DNA of 64,000 bases from Paenibacillus sp. FSL A5-0031 (GTDB lineage: Bacteria > Bacillota > Bacilli > Paenibacillales > Paenibacillaceae). The position numbers and the translations under genes were made by a program. Within the stretch, counting starts at the first letter, position 1. Each line of letters starts with the position of its first letter. This document shows positions 43,093-51,924 of this stretch, piece by piece. Under the pieces are notes generated by a model, which was not told the DNA's origin, did not search any database, and saw only the letters and a list, made by a program, of their open reading frames with translations. The stretch lies in assembly GCF_001956295.1 (NCBI RefSeq), contig NZ_MRTD01000026.1, positions 1 through 64,000 on the forward strand, read 5' to 3'.

Positions 43093-44589
43093 ATGGCAAC
43101 CCCATATCTTACTGTTGTTGGGCTCGGCTCAGGTGATCCTGACCAAATGACGCTTGGCGTATGGCGCAGGCTGCAGGCAGCGAAGAAAATTTTTGTCCGT
43201 ACGGCTGAGCATCCTGCAATGTCGATGCTTCTGGAAATCGGTATGGAATATACCTCATTTGATACTTTGTATGAGCAGCATGACTCCTTTCCGGATGTGT
43301 ACAAGGCAATAGCCGAGGCGCTTATTTCCGAAGCGAAAAGCATGAGCACAAGCGTGGACGAGCCTATTATTTATGCGGTTCCCGGGCACCCAATGGTTGC
43401 TGAACGCACGGTTCAGCTGCTGCGTGAGCAATGTCCGGAAGCGGGTATTGAGCTGCAAATTATCGGCGGTGAAAGCTTCCTTGATCAAGCTTTTATTAGT
43501 CTTGGAATCGATCCAATAGAAGGTTTTGCGCTGCTTGATGCAGCTGAATTACAGCCGTCTTTGTTGCAGCCGCAGTTGCATACTCTGATTGGACAGGTGT
43601 ATGATGCCTTCACGGCATCTGATGTTAAGCTTGCGCTTATGGAGCGTTATCCCGATGACTACGAGGTTGTGGTAGGGCATGCTCTTGGTGTTGCGTCCCA
43701 GCAGCAGATCATTCGCGTTCCGCTATACGAGCTTGATCGCACACCTGGTTACGGTAATTTATCGTTGATTTGGGTACCGCGCTCTGATGATGCAGCGCTT
43801 CGCAATCGTTCCTTTGAGCGATTGCATGAAATTGTATCTATTCTTCGCAGCCCTGAAGGTTGTCCATGGGATCAGGAGCAGACGCATCAGTCTATCCGTA
43901 AAAATTTTATCGAAGAGCTGTATGAAGCGCTTGAAGCCATCGATAATGATGATCCGGATGCCATGCAGGAGGAATTTGGCGATGTTATCCTGCAAGTGAT
44001 GCTTCATAGCCAAATGGAAGAAGAGACTGGCGCATTTTCTGTCTATGATGTGATACAATCACTTAACGAGAAGCTTATTTTCCGCCATCCGCATGTATTT
44101 GGTGATGTTGATGCGAGCAATTCGGAAGAGGCGCTGGTTAACTGGGAACAAATGAAGGCCGAGGAAAAACGAATAAAAGGAACCGATGTTTCGCGTACAT
44201 CGGTGCTGGATGGCATTCCTCCAGATCTGCCAGCACTCATGAAAGCCTACAAGCTTCAGAAAAAAGCGGCTAAGGTAGGTTTTGATTGGGACGAGCTTGG
44301 CCTTGTGCTTGCCAAGATTGAAGAGGAGCTTGCAGAGCTGCGCGCAGCGATAAACTCACAATCGGAAGAGGAGCAGGCAGCTGAGCTTGGAGATTTGCTG
44401 TTTGCAGTCGTCAATGCCTCGCGCTTCATCCACGCTGATCCGGAAGAGGCGCTTTCCCGCACGAACAAAAAATTCCGCAGTAGATTTGAATATATTGAGG
44501 AACAGCTTCGTATAAGCGGTAAAAATTTTGACCAGACTGATTTAACAGAAATGGATCGTTGGTGGGAAGAGGCAAAGCGTCAATCCTAG
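43093..44589 (+). CDS. mazG: YabN: tetrapyrrole methylase-like domain fused to MazG pyrophosphohydrolase
   Basis: 498 residues. Residues about 1-225 form a tetrapyrrole (corrin/porphyrin) methylase-like domain (TVVGLGSGDPDQMTLGVWRR), and about 240-490 contain two MazG modules, the first with the metal-binding EELYEALEAIDNDD and EEFGDVILQ, the second with EEELAELRAAI and ELGDLLFAVVN. MazG hydrolyses NTPs to NMP and PPi and cleans abnormal nucleotides. AAGGAGG precedes the ATG. Fusion and location match YabN of B. subtilis. Confidence 0.94.
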   Translation: MATPYLTVVGLGSGDPDQMTLGVWRRLQAAKKIFVRTAEHPAMSMLLEIGMEYTSFDTLYEQHDSFPDVYKAIAEALISEAKSMSTSVDEPIIYAVPGHPMVAERTVQLLREQCPEAGIELQIIGGESFLDQAFISLGIDPIEGFALLDAAELQPSLLQPQLHTLIGQVYDAFTASDVKLALMERYPDDYEVVVGHALGVASQQQIIRVPLYELDRTPGYGNLSLIWVPRSDDAALRNRSFERLHEIVSILRSPEGCPWDQEQTHQSIRKNFIEELYEALEAIDNDDPDAMQEEFGDVILQVMLHSQMEEETGAFSVYDVIQSLNEKLIFRHPHVFGDVDASNSEEALVNWEQMKAEEKRIKGTDVSRTSVLDGIPPDLPALMKAYKLQKKAAKVGFDWDELGLVLAKIEEELAELRAAINSQSEEEQAAELGDLLFAVVNASRFIHADPEEALSRTNKKFRSRFEYIEEQLRISGKNFDQTDLTEMDRWWEEAKRQS

Positions 44590-44769
44590 CTTGCAATTCG
44601 TCATGAATCGCCTTTATTCCGCAACAAACGCAAAAAATTTTCAAATAGCGGCAGGATTTATTTGCTACAAGGCAGAATAAGTATTCTTCGTGAGAGTAAA
44701 AATGGGAAGCAAAGGCGGCGCCACAAGCGTCGACCACAAATAATGGTTAAAAATTAGGAGGATTTTATA

Positions 44770-45042
44770 ATGAACAAAACAGACTTGATCAACAACATTG
44801 CAGAAAAAAGCGGTTTGACTAAACGTGACGTAGAAGCAGTACTTAACGGCTTCTTGGGCGAAGTAACAGATGCACTTGCTGGTGGCGATAAAGTACAATT
44901 GATCGGCTTCGGTACTTTTGAAACTCGCAAACGTGCTGGACGCACTGGCCGCAACCCGCAAACAGGCGCTCCAATCGAAATTTCAGAAGCAAAAGTTCCT
45001 GCATTCAAAGCAGGCAACAAGTTGAAAGAAGCTATCCAATAA
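44770..45042 (+). CDS. hup: HU-type nucleoid protein
   Basis: 90 residues: MNKTDLINNIAEKSGLTKRD, GFGTFETRKRAGRTGRNPQT (about 46-65) and ETRKRAGR-type beta-arm, ending in FKAGNKLKEAI. Binds and bends DNA as a dimer and compacts the nucleoid. Codons are restricted to those of highly expressed genes. TAGGAGG is eight to nine bases from the ATG. It lies in an insert relative to B. subtilis between mazG and rqcP. Confidence 0.97.
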   Translation: MNKTDLINNIAEKSGLTKRDVEAVLNGFLGEVTDALAGGDKVQLIGFGTFETRKRAGRTGRNPQTGAPIEISEAKVPAFKAGNKLKEAIQ

Positions 45043-45045
45043 TCT

Positions 45046-45336
45046 ATGCGATTAGATAAGTTTCTTAAGGTATCCCGGCTGATCAAACGCCGTACCGTTG
45101 CGAAGGATGTTTCCGAGCAAGGTCGCGTATGGATCAACGGCCGCGAAGCGAAAGCTAGCAGCGCCGTCAAAGTCGGTGATGAGCTCCAAATCCAGTTCGG
45201 TCAAAAAATCGTAACCGTTCGCGTTGAGCGAATTGCGGAGACGACCCGTAAGGATGAAGCCGGAGAGCTGTATACCTTGGTGAAAGAAGAGCAACGCCAG
45301 CGCGAGAATACGCTCGACTGGGAAGTACCGCAATAA
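45046..45336 (+). CDS. rqcP: RqcP (YabO), S4-domain ribosome quality-control factor
   Basis: 96 residues with an N-terminal S4 RNA-binding domain (MRLDKFLKVSRLIKRRTVAK, EQGRVWINGREAKASSAVKV). In B. subtilis RqcP helps RqcH to add alanine tails to stalled nascent chains on 50S subunits. Only three bases separate it from hup and there is no clear ribosome site, so it is probably read through from hup. Confidence 0.92.
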   Translation: MRLDKFLKVSRLIKRRTVAKDVSEQGRVWINGREAKASSAVKVGDELQIQFGQKIVTVRVERIAETTRKDEAGELYTLVKEEQRQRENTLDWEVPQ

Positions 45337-45341
45337 CAACA

Positions 45342-45382
45342 AGGCTGCCTACAAGCATAATACTTGCAGGCAGTCTTTTTTT
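45342..45382 (+). terminator. rqcP terminator
   Basis: AGGCTGCCTACAAG pairs with CTTGCAGGCAGTCT (one wobble), followed by seven T residues. Confidence 0.9.
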
Positions 45383-45466
45383 GTGCCCAATAAGTAGCTT
45401 CTAAATTTTACGAGATTCGCTGTTTCAACCTCATAAATTATGTTTATATACTCGGAGGACTATTCG

Positions 45467-46210
45467 ATGAATCATCTGCAGCTGCCCATTCCCGAGTATC
45501 GGCGAAAGGGTTTTTCATTGCTTGCGCATGCTTGTGCTCTCTATTTCAAAAACATTGTACCCATTATATTTTTAACAGCGATAATAACGATTCCGGTTGA
45601 GGCTATTAAAAACTATTACTATTTTGAACCGGAAGACGGCATTATTTATATGCCCGCCAACAGGATGGACAGTGTGACCATTTTATTTTTCCTATGTGTC
45701 ATCACGCCGATGATTATTTATTACATACTTGGTAAAATGACGGGGAATAGCAGTGGCATTGTGCAGCCCATTCTGTGGGGGCTTCGCAAATGGCCGCGCA
45801 TGATTGTGTATACTTTTCTACACGGAGTCATTGTAATTGCGGGATTTATCGTATTTATTGTTCCGGGTTTCTTGTTTGCCGTATGGCTGATGCTGATGCC
45901 TATTATTGTTTCTATTGCTGATACATCACGGATAAATCCGATGACAGTTAGCCGTGATTTGGCACGCTGGCGTTATTTCAAGCTTGTAGGCTATGCGATT
46001 AGCGGATACGTTATGATCATAGTGCTTACCAGCATTATTGTTTTTATTTTCTCTCTCTATGTGAATCAATCATGGATAACCGCGACGATATTTGATTTAT
46101 GCTATAGCCTATTCAACCAGTTGGTAACCATTGTACTATTGCTAGTTTTTTTACAGGTATATACAGAAAGAAACGACGACGCGCTGAATGCTATGAATCA
46201 AGCAGATTAG
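45467..46210 (+). CDS. Hypothetical multi-pass membrane protein
   Basis: About 247 residues from the ATG at 45467 (CGGAGGA upstream). Six hydrophobic segments near residues 27-45, 66-90, 115-140, 140-160, 180-208 and 212-235. It resembles the loosely defined YciC/glycerophosphodiester-phosphodiesterase membrane-domain group (long helices ending in FLQVYTER), but no family is assigned. It lies between rqcP and yabP, where B. subtilis has no gene. Confidence 0.72.
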   Translation: MNHLQLPIPEYRRKGFSLLAHACALYFKNIVPIIFLTAIITIPVEAIKNYYYFEPEDGIIYMPANRMDSVTILFFLCVITPMIIYYILGKMTGNSSGIVQPILWGLRKWPRMIVYTFLHGVIVIAGFIVFIVPGFLFAVWLMLMPIIVSIADTSRINPMTVSRDLARWRYFKLVGYAISGYVMIIVLTSIIVFIFSLYVNQSWITATIFDLCYSLFNQLVTIVLLLVFLQVYTERNDDALNAMNQAD

Positions 46211-46376
46211 GTTCTAATTCTCGTCCACGCCCCATAAGCTAGTCTTAACATATAAGACAGGATAAGCTTTGCGCCTATGCCCTTCTTATATTTGAACGCG
46301 AAACGTATGCTGCGCCGCACTAGCTCGGCTGTAGCCGTTTACGCCAAGACATGTTAACGAAGCGGAGGACGAGTCT

Positions 46377-46664
46377 ATGGTTGACCAAGGCAAGGGGCAG
46401 AAGCGTCAGGAAGTCAAAATGCTAAATCGCAAGCTGCTGGAGCTTACCGGCGTCGTAAACGTAGAGAGCTTTGACAGCGAAGAGTTTTTACTCGAAACAG
46501 AGCTTGGCTTCTTGGAGGTTAAGGGCCAAAATTTGCATATGAAGCTTCTTAGCCTTGAACAGGGAATGGTAACTATTGAAGGACTCGTCCATTCGCTCGC
46601 CTATATGGACAGCAACAATTCCTCCTCTAAATCCAAAGGATTGTTCGGGAAGCTATTTAAGTGA
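46377..46664 (+). CDS. yabP: YabP, sporulation membrane-associated protein
   Basis: 95 residues of the YabP/YqfC family. LLELTGVVNVESFDSEEFLL, TELGFLEVKGQNLHMKLLSL and VTIEGLVHSLAYM are the expected strands. Needed for proper spore formation with YabQ in B. subtilis. GGAGG is eight bases from the ATG. The end overlaps the yabQ start (GTGA). Confidence 0.92.
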   Translation: MVDQGKGQKRQEVKMLNRKLLELTGVVNVESFDSEEFLLETELGFLEVKGQNLHMKLLSLEQGMVTIEGLVHSLAYMDSNNSSSKSKGLFGKLFK

Positions 46665-47269
46665 CGCTTAATATGCAATGGTTAACGATGGCGGTCATGC
46701 TATTATCAGGCCTTGGCATGGGAACAGTATTCGACGGCTACCGAGTCGTGACGAATGAGCTCAAGCTTCCGCGCTGGTGGCTTCCGGTGCTTGATGTCGT
46801 TTACTGGATGGCAGCAGCATTGATCGTCTTTCGGGTACTGTACGCTAGCAACAATGGCGAGGTGCGAGCGTACGTTTTTATCGGACTGGCTATTGGGATG
46901 GTCATCTATTATTTCTTTTTTAGCAGTATCGTTATTCAAGTTGTAAAATGGATCATCGGAGCCGTTCGCAAACTAATCCAAATTGTGCTAAAATGCCTGG
47001 ATATTCTTATCGTTAAGCCGATTTTACTGCTCTATAAGTTGGTAAAGGTAATTTTGGCATTTGGGTCTGCGCTCACTATTTTCACTCTAAAAATTGTGAT
47101 ACAATTAGTCCGTCCATTTTGGAAATTGTTTGTTTGGATGGCAGGTCCAGTCATTCGTCCGCTTGGACGGTGGCTATCGCGCTACGCTGCCAAATGGCAA
47201 TTAGTTGGCAAGCTGAGAGGATTTGGACAACGAATAGCTCGATTGTGGAGCAAATGGTTTAGGAGGTAA
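46661..47269 (+). CDS. yabQ: YabQ, sporulation cortex membrane protein
   Basis: 202 residues with about four hydrophobic segments (about 5-20, 40-60, 70-90 and 95-150 amphipathic) and a basic C-terminus rich in Trp and Arg. The opening LNMQWLTMAVMLLSGLGMG and FDGYRVV are typical of YabQ, needed for the spore cortex. The GTG start is within the yabP stop; the ATG 12 bases later is an alternative. Co-transcribed with yabP. Confidence 0.9.
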   Translation: MTLNMQWLTMAVMLLSGLGMGTVFDGYRVVTNELKLPRWWLPVLDVVYWMAAALIVFRVLYASNNGEVRAYVFIGLAIGMVIYYFFFSSIVIQVVKWIIGAVRKLIQIVLKCLDILIVKPILLLYKLVKVILAFGSALTIFTLKIVIQLVRPFWKLFVWMAGPVIRPLGRWLSRYAAKWQLVGKLRGFGQRIARLWSKWFRR

Positions 47270-47277
47270 CACCGCTC

Positions 47278-47586
47278 ATGGCAAAAGCAGCTGAGAATAA
47301 AACGCCAGGGAATGCTGGCACAAAACGCCGGTTCAAACTATGGATGATGTTCATCGTGCTATTTATGGGCTGGGCGGGGTATACAATTTTTGGCCAAATG
47401 CAGCAGAAGAACGCAACAGGTTTGAAGCTGACTACAATTCAAGATAAGCTTGATGTTACCACCAAAGAAACCGAGGAGCTTAAACGTCAAATTGAACGAT
47501 TAAACGACCCAGAATATATCGAACAGCTAGCAACAAAAGAGCAGGGCATGGTAAAGAAGGGCGAGCAGCAAATTTTCAGTGACTAA
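47278..47586 (+). CDS. divIC: DivIC (FtsB-like) division protein
   Basis: 102 residues: cytoplasmic basic N-terminus, one membrane segment (about 23-42), and an extracellular coiled coil (about 50-80; TKETEELKRQIERL) with the conserved DPEYIEQLAR-like end. It forms a complex with FtsL and DivIB at the septum. AGGAGG precedes the ATG. The order yabP-yabQ-divIC-yabR is conserved. Confidence 0.92.
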   Translation: MAKAAENKTPGNAGTKRRFKLWMMFIVLFMGWAGYTIFGQMQQKNATGLKLTTIQDKLDVTTKETEELKRQIERLNDPEYIEQLATKEQGMVKKGEQQIFSD

Positions 47587-47614
47587 TTAGGGCGTCAATT
47601 CGGGTGAACGTCTG

Positions 47615-47644
47615 TTGACCTTACTTGAACGGTTCGGTTATAAT
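47615..47644 (+). promoter_or_regulatory. Sigma-A promoter of yabR
   Basis: TTGACC (47615-47620), an 18-bp spacer and TATAAT (47639-47644). The transcript would begin just before the hairpin repeat, so the repeat lies entirely in the leader. Confidence 0.68.
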
Positions 47645-47652
47645 CACGTTAA

Positions 47653-47711
47653 TAGCGTTTTCGCAAAACTTTTAGCATATGCTTATGAATTCAGTTTTGC
47701 TTCGCATAACT
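47653..47711 (+). repeat. Hairpin repeat before the yabR ribosome binding site
   Basis: One diverged and one good copy of the family seen before ctc. GTTTTCGCAAAAC (47658-47670) is a hairpin, TTAGCATATGCTTA follows, then AGTTTTG-CTTCG-CATAACT with one mismatch, ending four bases before AGGGAGG. Confidence 0.75.
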
Positions 47712-47734
47712 TTTAGGGAGGAACATTTTATTTT

Positions 47735-48253
47735 ATGGCAATTGAAGTGGGCGCTAAGTTAGAAGGAAAAGTGACAGGCATTACGCATTTTGGGGCATTT
47801 GTCGACTTGTCGGGAGGTGTCACGGGTCTTGTTCACATTTCGGAAATTGCTGATAATTACGTCAAAGACGTGAAGGATCACCTGAAGATCGACGATGTCG
47901 TGAAAGTCAAAGTGATCAACGTGGACAAAGACGGAAAGATCGGGCTTTCCATTAAGCAAGCCATTGACCGGCCAGAAGGCCAACCAGCGCCACAACAACG
48001 CGAGCGTCACAGCGGAGGCGGCGGTGGAAGCACTGGCGGTAGTGGTGGTGGTGGCGAACGTTTCAACCGCGGTGGCGGTGGTGGTGGCGGCGGACGTCCC
48101 TTCAACAAGCAATCGGCTGGCAGACCGGCATACGGTAAACCGTCATTCGAGGATAAAGTGTCACGGTTCCTGAAAGACAGCGAAGAGCGCATCTCCTCTT
48201 TGAAGAAGAATACGGAGGGCAAACGCGGCGGACGCGGTGCCAAGCGAGTATAA
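47735..48253 (+). CDS. yabR: YabR, S1-domain RNA-binding protein with Gly-rich tail
   Basis: 172 residues. Residues 1-72 are one S1 domain (KLEGKVTGITHFGAFVDLSG, GLVHISEIA, VKVKVINVDKDGKIGLS). A Gly-rich and Arg-containing linker (about 88-125) and a basic helix follow, giving further RNA contact. Binds single-stranded RNA, probably on ribosomes. The leader carries the hairpin repeat element and the AGGGAGG site is unusually far (about 12 bases) from the ATG. Confidence 0.92.
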   Translation: MAIEVGAKLEGKVTGITHFGAFVDLSGGVTGLVHISEIADNYVKDVKDHLKIDDVVKVKVINVDKDGKIGLSIKQAIDRPEGQPAPQQRERHSGGGGGSTGGSGGGGERFNRGGGGGGGGRPFNKQSAGRPAYGKPSFEDKVSRFLKDSEERISSLKKNTEGKRGGRGAKRV

Positions 48254-48280
48254 GCTGAATCGTCATAACATTATACATGA

Positions 48281-48309
48281 AGCAGAACCTAACCGGTTCT
48301 GCTTTTTTT
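48281..48309 (+). terminator. yabR terminator
   Basis: AGCAGAACC (48281-48289) and GGTTCTGCT (48295-48303) pair perfectly, followed by seven T residues. Confidence 0.93.
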
Positions 48310-48653
48310 GCGTCCAGCTGCACAATATTCCCTGCGATAATAAGTAAGCGCATACAGGTTGCTGTCGAAGCAGGACAATAAGACTGCGTATATGCTGGTG
48401 AATGTTTGGACGAGCCTCTAATTGTCACGGTCAATGTCGTTTGTAAAGCGCGCAGAATCGTAAAAAAAATACTTTTCTCTAATCCTCCATCATTCCCGAC
48501 ACATTATAACCTCGATTCGCCATCATTTCGAAAGCACACAACACATATTTTGTTGTCGGACCTGTGTGATTTGGTTGTGCAGGAGGCATTGAAATCCCAT
48601 ACGGGATATATGTTTGACAGTGAAATGACAATGACCGCAATGCCATTTATTTT

Positions 48654-48660
48654 TGTCGGA
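48654..48660 (+). promoter_or_regulatory. Spo0A box near the spoIIE promoter
   Basis: TGTCGGA, 6 of 7 bases of TGTCGAA, about 33 bp upstream of the -35 element. Similar copies are TGTCGGA at 48554-48560 and a perfect TGTCGAA at 48363-48369. The 48310-48650 stretch holds no gene otherwise. Confidence 0.5.
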
Positions 48661-48686
48661 AAAAATTTACAATTCAGTTGCTTTAA

Positions 48687-48719
48687 CTGACAAACTTTAT
48701 GCGGACAACCTCCTATAAT
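48687..48719 (+). promoter_or_regulatory. spoIIE promoter with 21-bp spacer
   Basis: CTGACA (48687-48692) and TATAAT (48714-48719) are separated by 21 bp, the abnormal spacing known for the Spo0A-activated sigma-A promoter of spoIIE in B. subtilis. Start of transcription is near 48726. Confidence 0.72.
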
Positions 48720-48756
48720 GAAAAACACATTACATTCGGAATGGTGGTGTCTGCTC

Positions 48757-51249
48757 ATGGAAAAGGAAAACGCGGTTGTGCTTCCAGGTATGAAACGGTT
48801 AGGACTAGCTCAGACGATGTTGCAGAAAGGTCGGGAATGGGCGGCTGCAAGGCGGTTCATTCAAGTCATTTTAGCAAAAAAGTGGACGTTTCTACTCGTA
48901 GGTGTAGCTTTCTTGCTCGGAAGAGCGGTTATACTCGAATCGCTGATGCCGTTTGCCATTGCTTATTTCGCCGTTATTTACTTTATGAGAAGGGATATTT
49001 ACCCGTGGGTAGCAATATCCTTAGTAGCCGGGAGCTGGTTTGCAGCTGATCCTGCCCCGATGTGGATTGCGATGGAAATTGCTGTACTCTTTCTTTTCCT
49101 AAAGGGATTAGAAACCTACGAGAAGGCAGAACTGTCGACGGCGCCCATTCTTGTGTTCGCATCAACGTTAATGGTGCAAATGTTCAGCGTATTTATAGGG
49201 GACGAGCTGAGCTGGTACAATTTCATGCTCGTTGTGGTAGAGGCAGCGCTTGGTTTCGTGCTCACATTGGTGTTCATACAAGCGATACCAGTGCTTACGA
49301 TGACCAAAAAATCAGCTTCTCTCAAAAACGAGGAAATCATTTGTTTAATGATTTTACTCGCGTCGGTTATGACGGGGGCGGTTGGATGGGTGTTTTACGG
49401 AATGTCGGTAGAGCATGTGATGTCACGTTATATGCTGCTCCTCTTTGCTTTAGCAGGGGGCGCGCCGCTTGGCGCTTCGGTCGGTGTGGTTGCAGGACTC
49501 ATTCTAAGCTTGGCTGATTTTGGTGCAGTCGTTCAAATGAGCTTACTCGCTTTTGCGGGCTTGCTTGCTGGTCTGCTGCGTGATGGCGGCAAAATGGCAG
49601 CGGCATTCGGAATGTTGCTTGGAACATCGATTTTATCCATATATGTAGGAAGCCAGGCTGATGTTATGAGCTCAACCTGGGAGTCGGTAGCAGCCGCAAC
49701 GCTGCTTATGCTGACGCCGCGTATTATGATCCGCACGATATCAAGGTATGTGCCGGGTACGAATGAGCATGCCAAATCGCAGCATGATTATGCGAAGCGG
49801 GTACGTGAGGTGACTGCAGACCGCGTATCACAGTACTCAGAAGTGTTCCGTCAGCTGTCAAAGAGCTTTGGCCAGCTGGGTAGCAGCGTTACGACGGTTA
49901 AAAGGGAGGATGAGATCAGCCATTTTATGAATGCGGTTGCTGAGCGCAGCTGTGCCAGCTGCCATCGGCAAAATGCTTGCTGGGAGGACAAGTTTTTTCA
50001 TACGTACAAAATGATGACCGATATGATGACGGTCGTTGAGGAGAAGCGGATTCCGTCCCCTAAGGAAATACCGCGTGCGTGGTCGGCGCATTGCGTGAAA
50101 TCCTCGCAGGTTCTTGTGGATATGAGCCAGCAGTACGAGCTATATCAAAATAATATGCACTGGAAGAAGCAAATATGCGACTCCCGTCAGCTTGTAGCGG
50201 ATCAATTGCAGGGGGTATCGCAGGTAATGGAGGATTTGGCGAAAGAAATTAAAAGGGAGGGACAAACGCTTCATCTGCAGGAGGAGCAAATTCGAGAGGC
50301 GGTGGAAGGACTCGGTTTATCCGTACAAGGAATTGATATTGTGAGCTTAGAGGAGGGGAATGTGGATATAGAGGTGTATCATACGTTTGGACAAGGCTAT
50401 GATGAGTGCCGAAAAATAATCGCGCCGCTGCTTAGTGATATTTTGGGAGAGCATATTGCAGTGAAATCGGAGCACTCCCCAACGAGAAGCGGTGAGCCGT
50501 CCCTGGTCGCGTTTGGCTCAGCCAAGCAGTACGAGGTGGAGACGGGCATAGCTGGTGCAGCTAAAGGAGGAGATCTGCTGTCTGGCGACAGCTTCAGTAT
50601 GGTGGAGCTTGGAAATGGCAAGTTTGCAGTTGCGATCAGCGATGGTATGGGCAATGGTGAACGTGCGCGTCAGGAAAGCAGCGCGGCATTGTCGATTCTG
50701 CAGCAGCTGCTGCAGTCAGGCATGGATGAGAAGCTGGCCGTGAAGTCAGTTAACTCGGTACTCTTATTGCGCTCATCCGATGAAGTATTTGCTACCGTCG
50801 ATTTAGCGATCGTTGATCTGTATACGGCGCAAACGACGTTTATGAAAATAGGATCAACGCCAAGCTTTATTAAACGAGGAAATGAGGTTATTCCGATAAC
50901 TGCGAACAATTTGCCGATTGGCATTCTTCAAGATATTGACGTCGACTTCGTCTCGATGCAGATGCAATCGGGCGACACGCTCGTCATGATGAGTGACGGC
51001 ATTTATGATGCGCCGGGCCTTGCGGTTAATAAAGAGCTCTGGATGAAGCGAATTATTAGCGAGCTGGCGACAGATGATCCGCAGGAAATGGCGGATGCGC
51101 TGCTTGAGAAGGTGGTTCGTCATCATAATGGAGAGATTATTGACGATATGACCGTGCTTGTAGCACGTATCGATAAGCATTTGCCGGAATGGGCATCCTT
51201 CCGTTTTCCGGGTGTGACGCGCATGGAGCGTCCAAGGACGGTGAGCTGA
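48757..51249 (+). CDS. spoIIE: SpoIIE serine phosphatase
   Basis: About 830 residues. About ten N-terminal membrane segments (about 35-330) are followed by a FtsZ-interacting central region (about 340-590) and a C-terminal PP2C-type phosphatase (about 600-815) with DGMGNGERARQES, MMSDGIYDAPG and the metal DD in IDDMTVLVARI. It dephosphorylates SpoIIAA to activate sigma-F in the forespore and acts at the polar septum. The start is the ATG at 48757: an upstream ATG at 48718 lies within the -10 element. GGTGGTG gives a site. Confidence 0.95.
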   Translation: MEKENAVVLPGMKRLGLAQTMLQKGREWAAARRFIQVILAKKWTFLLVGVAFLLGRAVILESLMPFAIAYFAVIYFMRRDIYPWVAISLVAGSWFAADPAPMWIAMEIAVLFLFLKGLETYEKAELSTAPILVFASTLMVQMFSVFIGDELSWYNFMLVVVEAALGFVLTLVFIQAIPVLTMTKKSASLKNEEIICLMILLASVMTGAVGWVFYGMSVEHVMSRYMLLLFALAGGAPLGASVGVVAGLILSLADFGAVVQMSLLAFAGLLAGLLRDGGKMAAAFGMLLGTSILSIYVGSQADVMSSTWESVAAATLLMLTPRIMIRTISRYVPGTNEHAKSQHDYAKRVREVTADRVSQYSEVFRQLSKSFGQLGSSVTTVKREDEISHFMNAVAERSCASCHRQNACWEDKFFHTYKMMTDMMTVVEEKRIPSPKEIPRAWSAHCVKSSQVLVDMSQQYELYQNNMHWKKQICDSRQLVADQLQGVSQVMEDLAKEIKREGQTLHLQEEQIREAVEGLGLSVQGIDIVSLEEGNVDIEVYHTFGQGYDECRKIIAPLLSDILGEHIAVKSEHSPTRSGEPSLVAFGSAKQYEVETGIAGAAKGGDLLSGDSFSMVELGNGKFAVAISDGMGNGERARQESSAALSILQQLLQSGMDEKLAVKSVNSVLLLRSSDEVFATVDLAIVDLYTAQTTFMKIGSTPSFIKRGNEVIPITANNLPIGILQDIDVDFVSMQMQSGDTLVMMSDGIYDAPGLAVNKELWMKRIISELATDDPQEMADALLEKVVRHHNGEIIDDMTVLVARIDKHLPEWASFRFPGVTRMERPRTVS

Positions 51250-51355
51250 GTATTGAAATAAAATATGGACTGTGAAATCATTTATAAATTTAAAACAATG
51301 ATGAATGGATACTTGAACGGTGAGCTTGTATCTATGATATTCATTGAGCAAGCAG

Positions 51356-51401
51356 TAGCCTATTTGTTGTCGGCTGACTCACGCTGACAGGAAATGGGCT
51401 A
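51356..51401 (+). terminator. Long stem-loop after spoIIE
   Basis: TAGCCTATTT pairs with AAATGGGCTA, extended by inner TGTCGGC/GCTGACA. Only TTGTTATGG follows, so it is an imperfect terminator. The rest of the 675-bp gap to yabS (51402-51825) shows AT-rich sequence with no gene or tRNA. Confidence 0.5.
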
Positions 51402-51825
51402 TTGTTATGGTTTGTTACATAATAGCAAGCATATAGTACATAGAAGCTTTAAAGTGACAAAGACATGACATGCTCTGTTGAATTAACTCGCGAAGCGGAA
51501 TTCACACTAATATTAATACATACACGTAGATTTTATTTTTGAAACATCAATTTGTTGCTGCATTCATTTATCACTCAATTACGACCGATGAAAGATAAAG
51601 GGGCATATGAAGTTTAGTGATTTTCAACTGTGGTGCATAGTAAATGCTTAAAACAAAATAGTTATACATATTGCTATGAATATCAAACCTATTTTCAGTG
51701 AGTGGACGGAAGTGCCTTATTAATACAAGTAATATTGGTTTGTTATATGTGTAAATATCATTTTTTAACTAGTCTAGCTGTTTATCCCTCTCAAAAAAGG
51801 CAAAGCTAATAGAAAGGCAAAGGGC

Positions 51826-51907
51826 GAAGCCTATGCTTACGAAGCTGCGTTTGATTCTCAAACGCTAAGCCTATGCTTACGAAGCCGTGTTTGTTTCTCA
51901 AACACTT
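51826..51907 (+). repeat. Hairpin repeat before the yabS ribosome binding site
   Basis: Two full copies and a leading piece of the same family. Hairpins GCGTTTG-ATTCT-CAAACGC (51847-51865) and GTGTTTG-TTTCT-CAAACAC (51887-51905), with AAGCCTATGCTTACGAAGC between. The arm sequences differ from those before ctc yet pair perfectly. The last hairpin stops three to four bases before GAGGAGGG. Confidence 0.85.
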
Positions 51908-51924
51908 GAGGAGGGTAAATCATT

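Noticed and set aside
48310-48650. tRNA genes, which B. subtilis has near this place
   Set aside because: No tRNA-like T-arm (GGTTCRANYCC) and acceptor pairing could be found here or in 51250-51924.
48406-48690. 94-codon forward frame before spoIIE
   Set aside because: It covers the Spo0A-box region upstream of the spoIIE promoter and shows no ribosome site or family feature.
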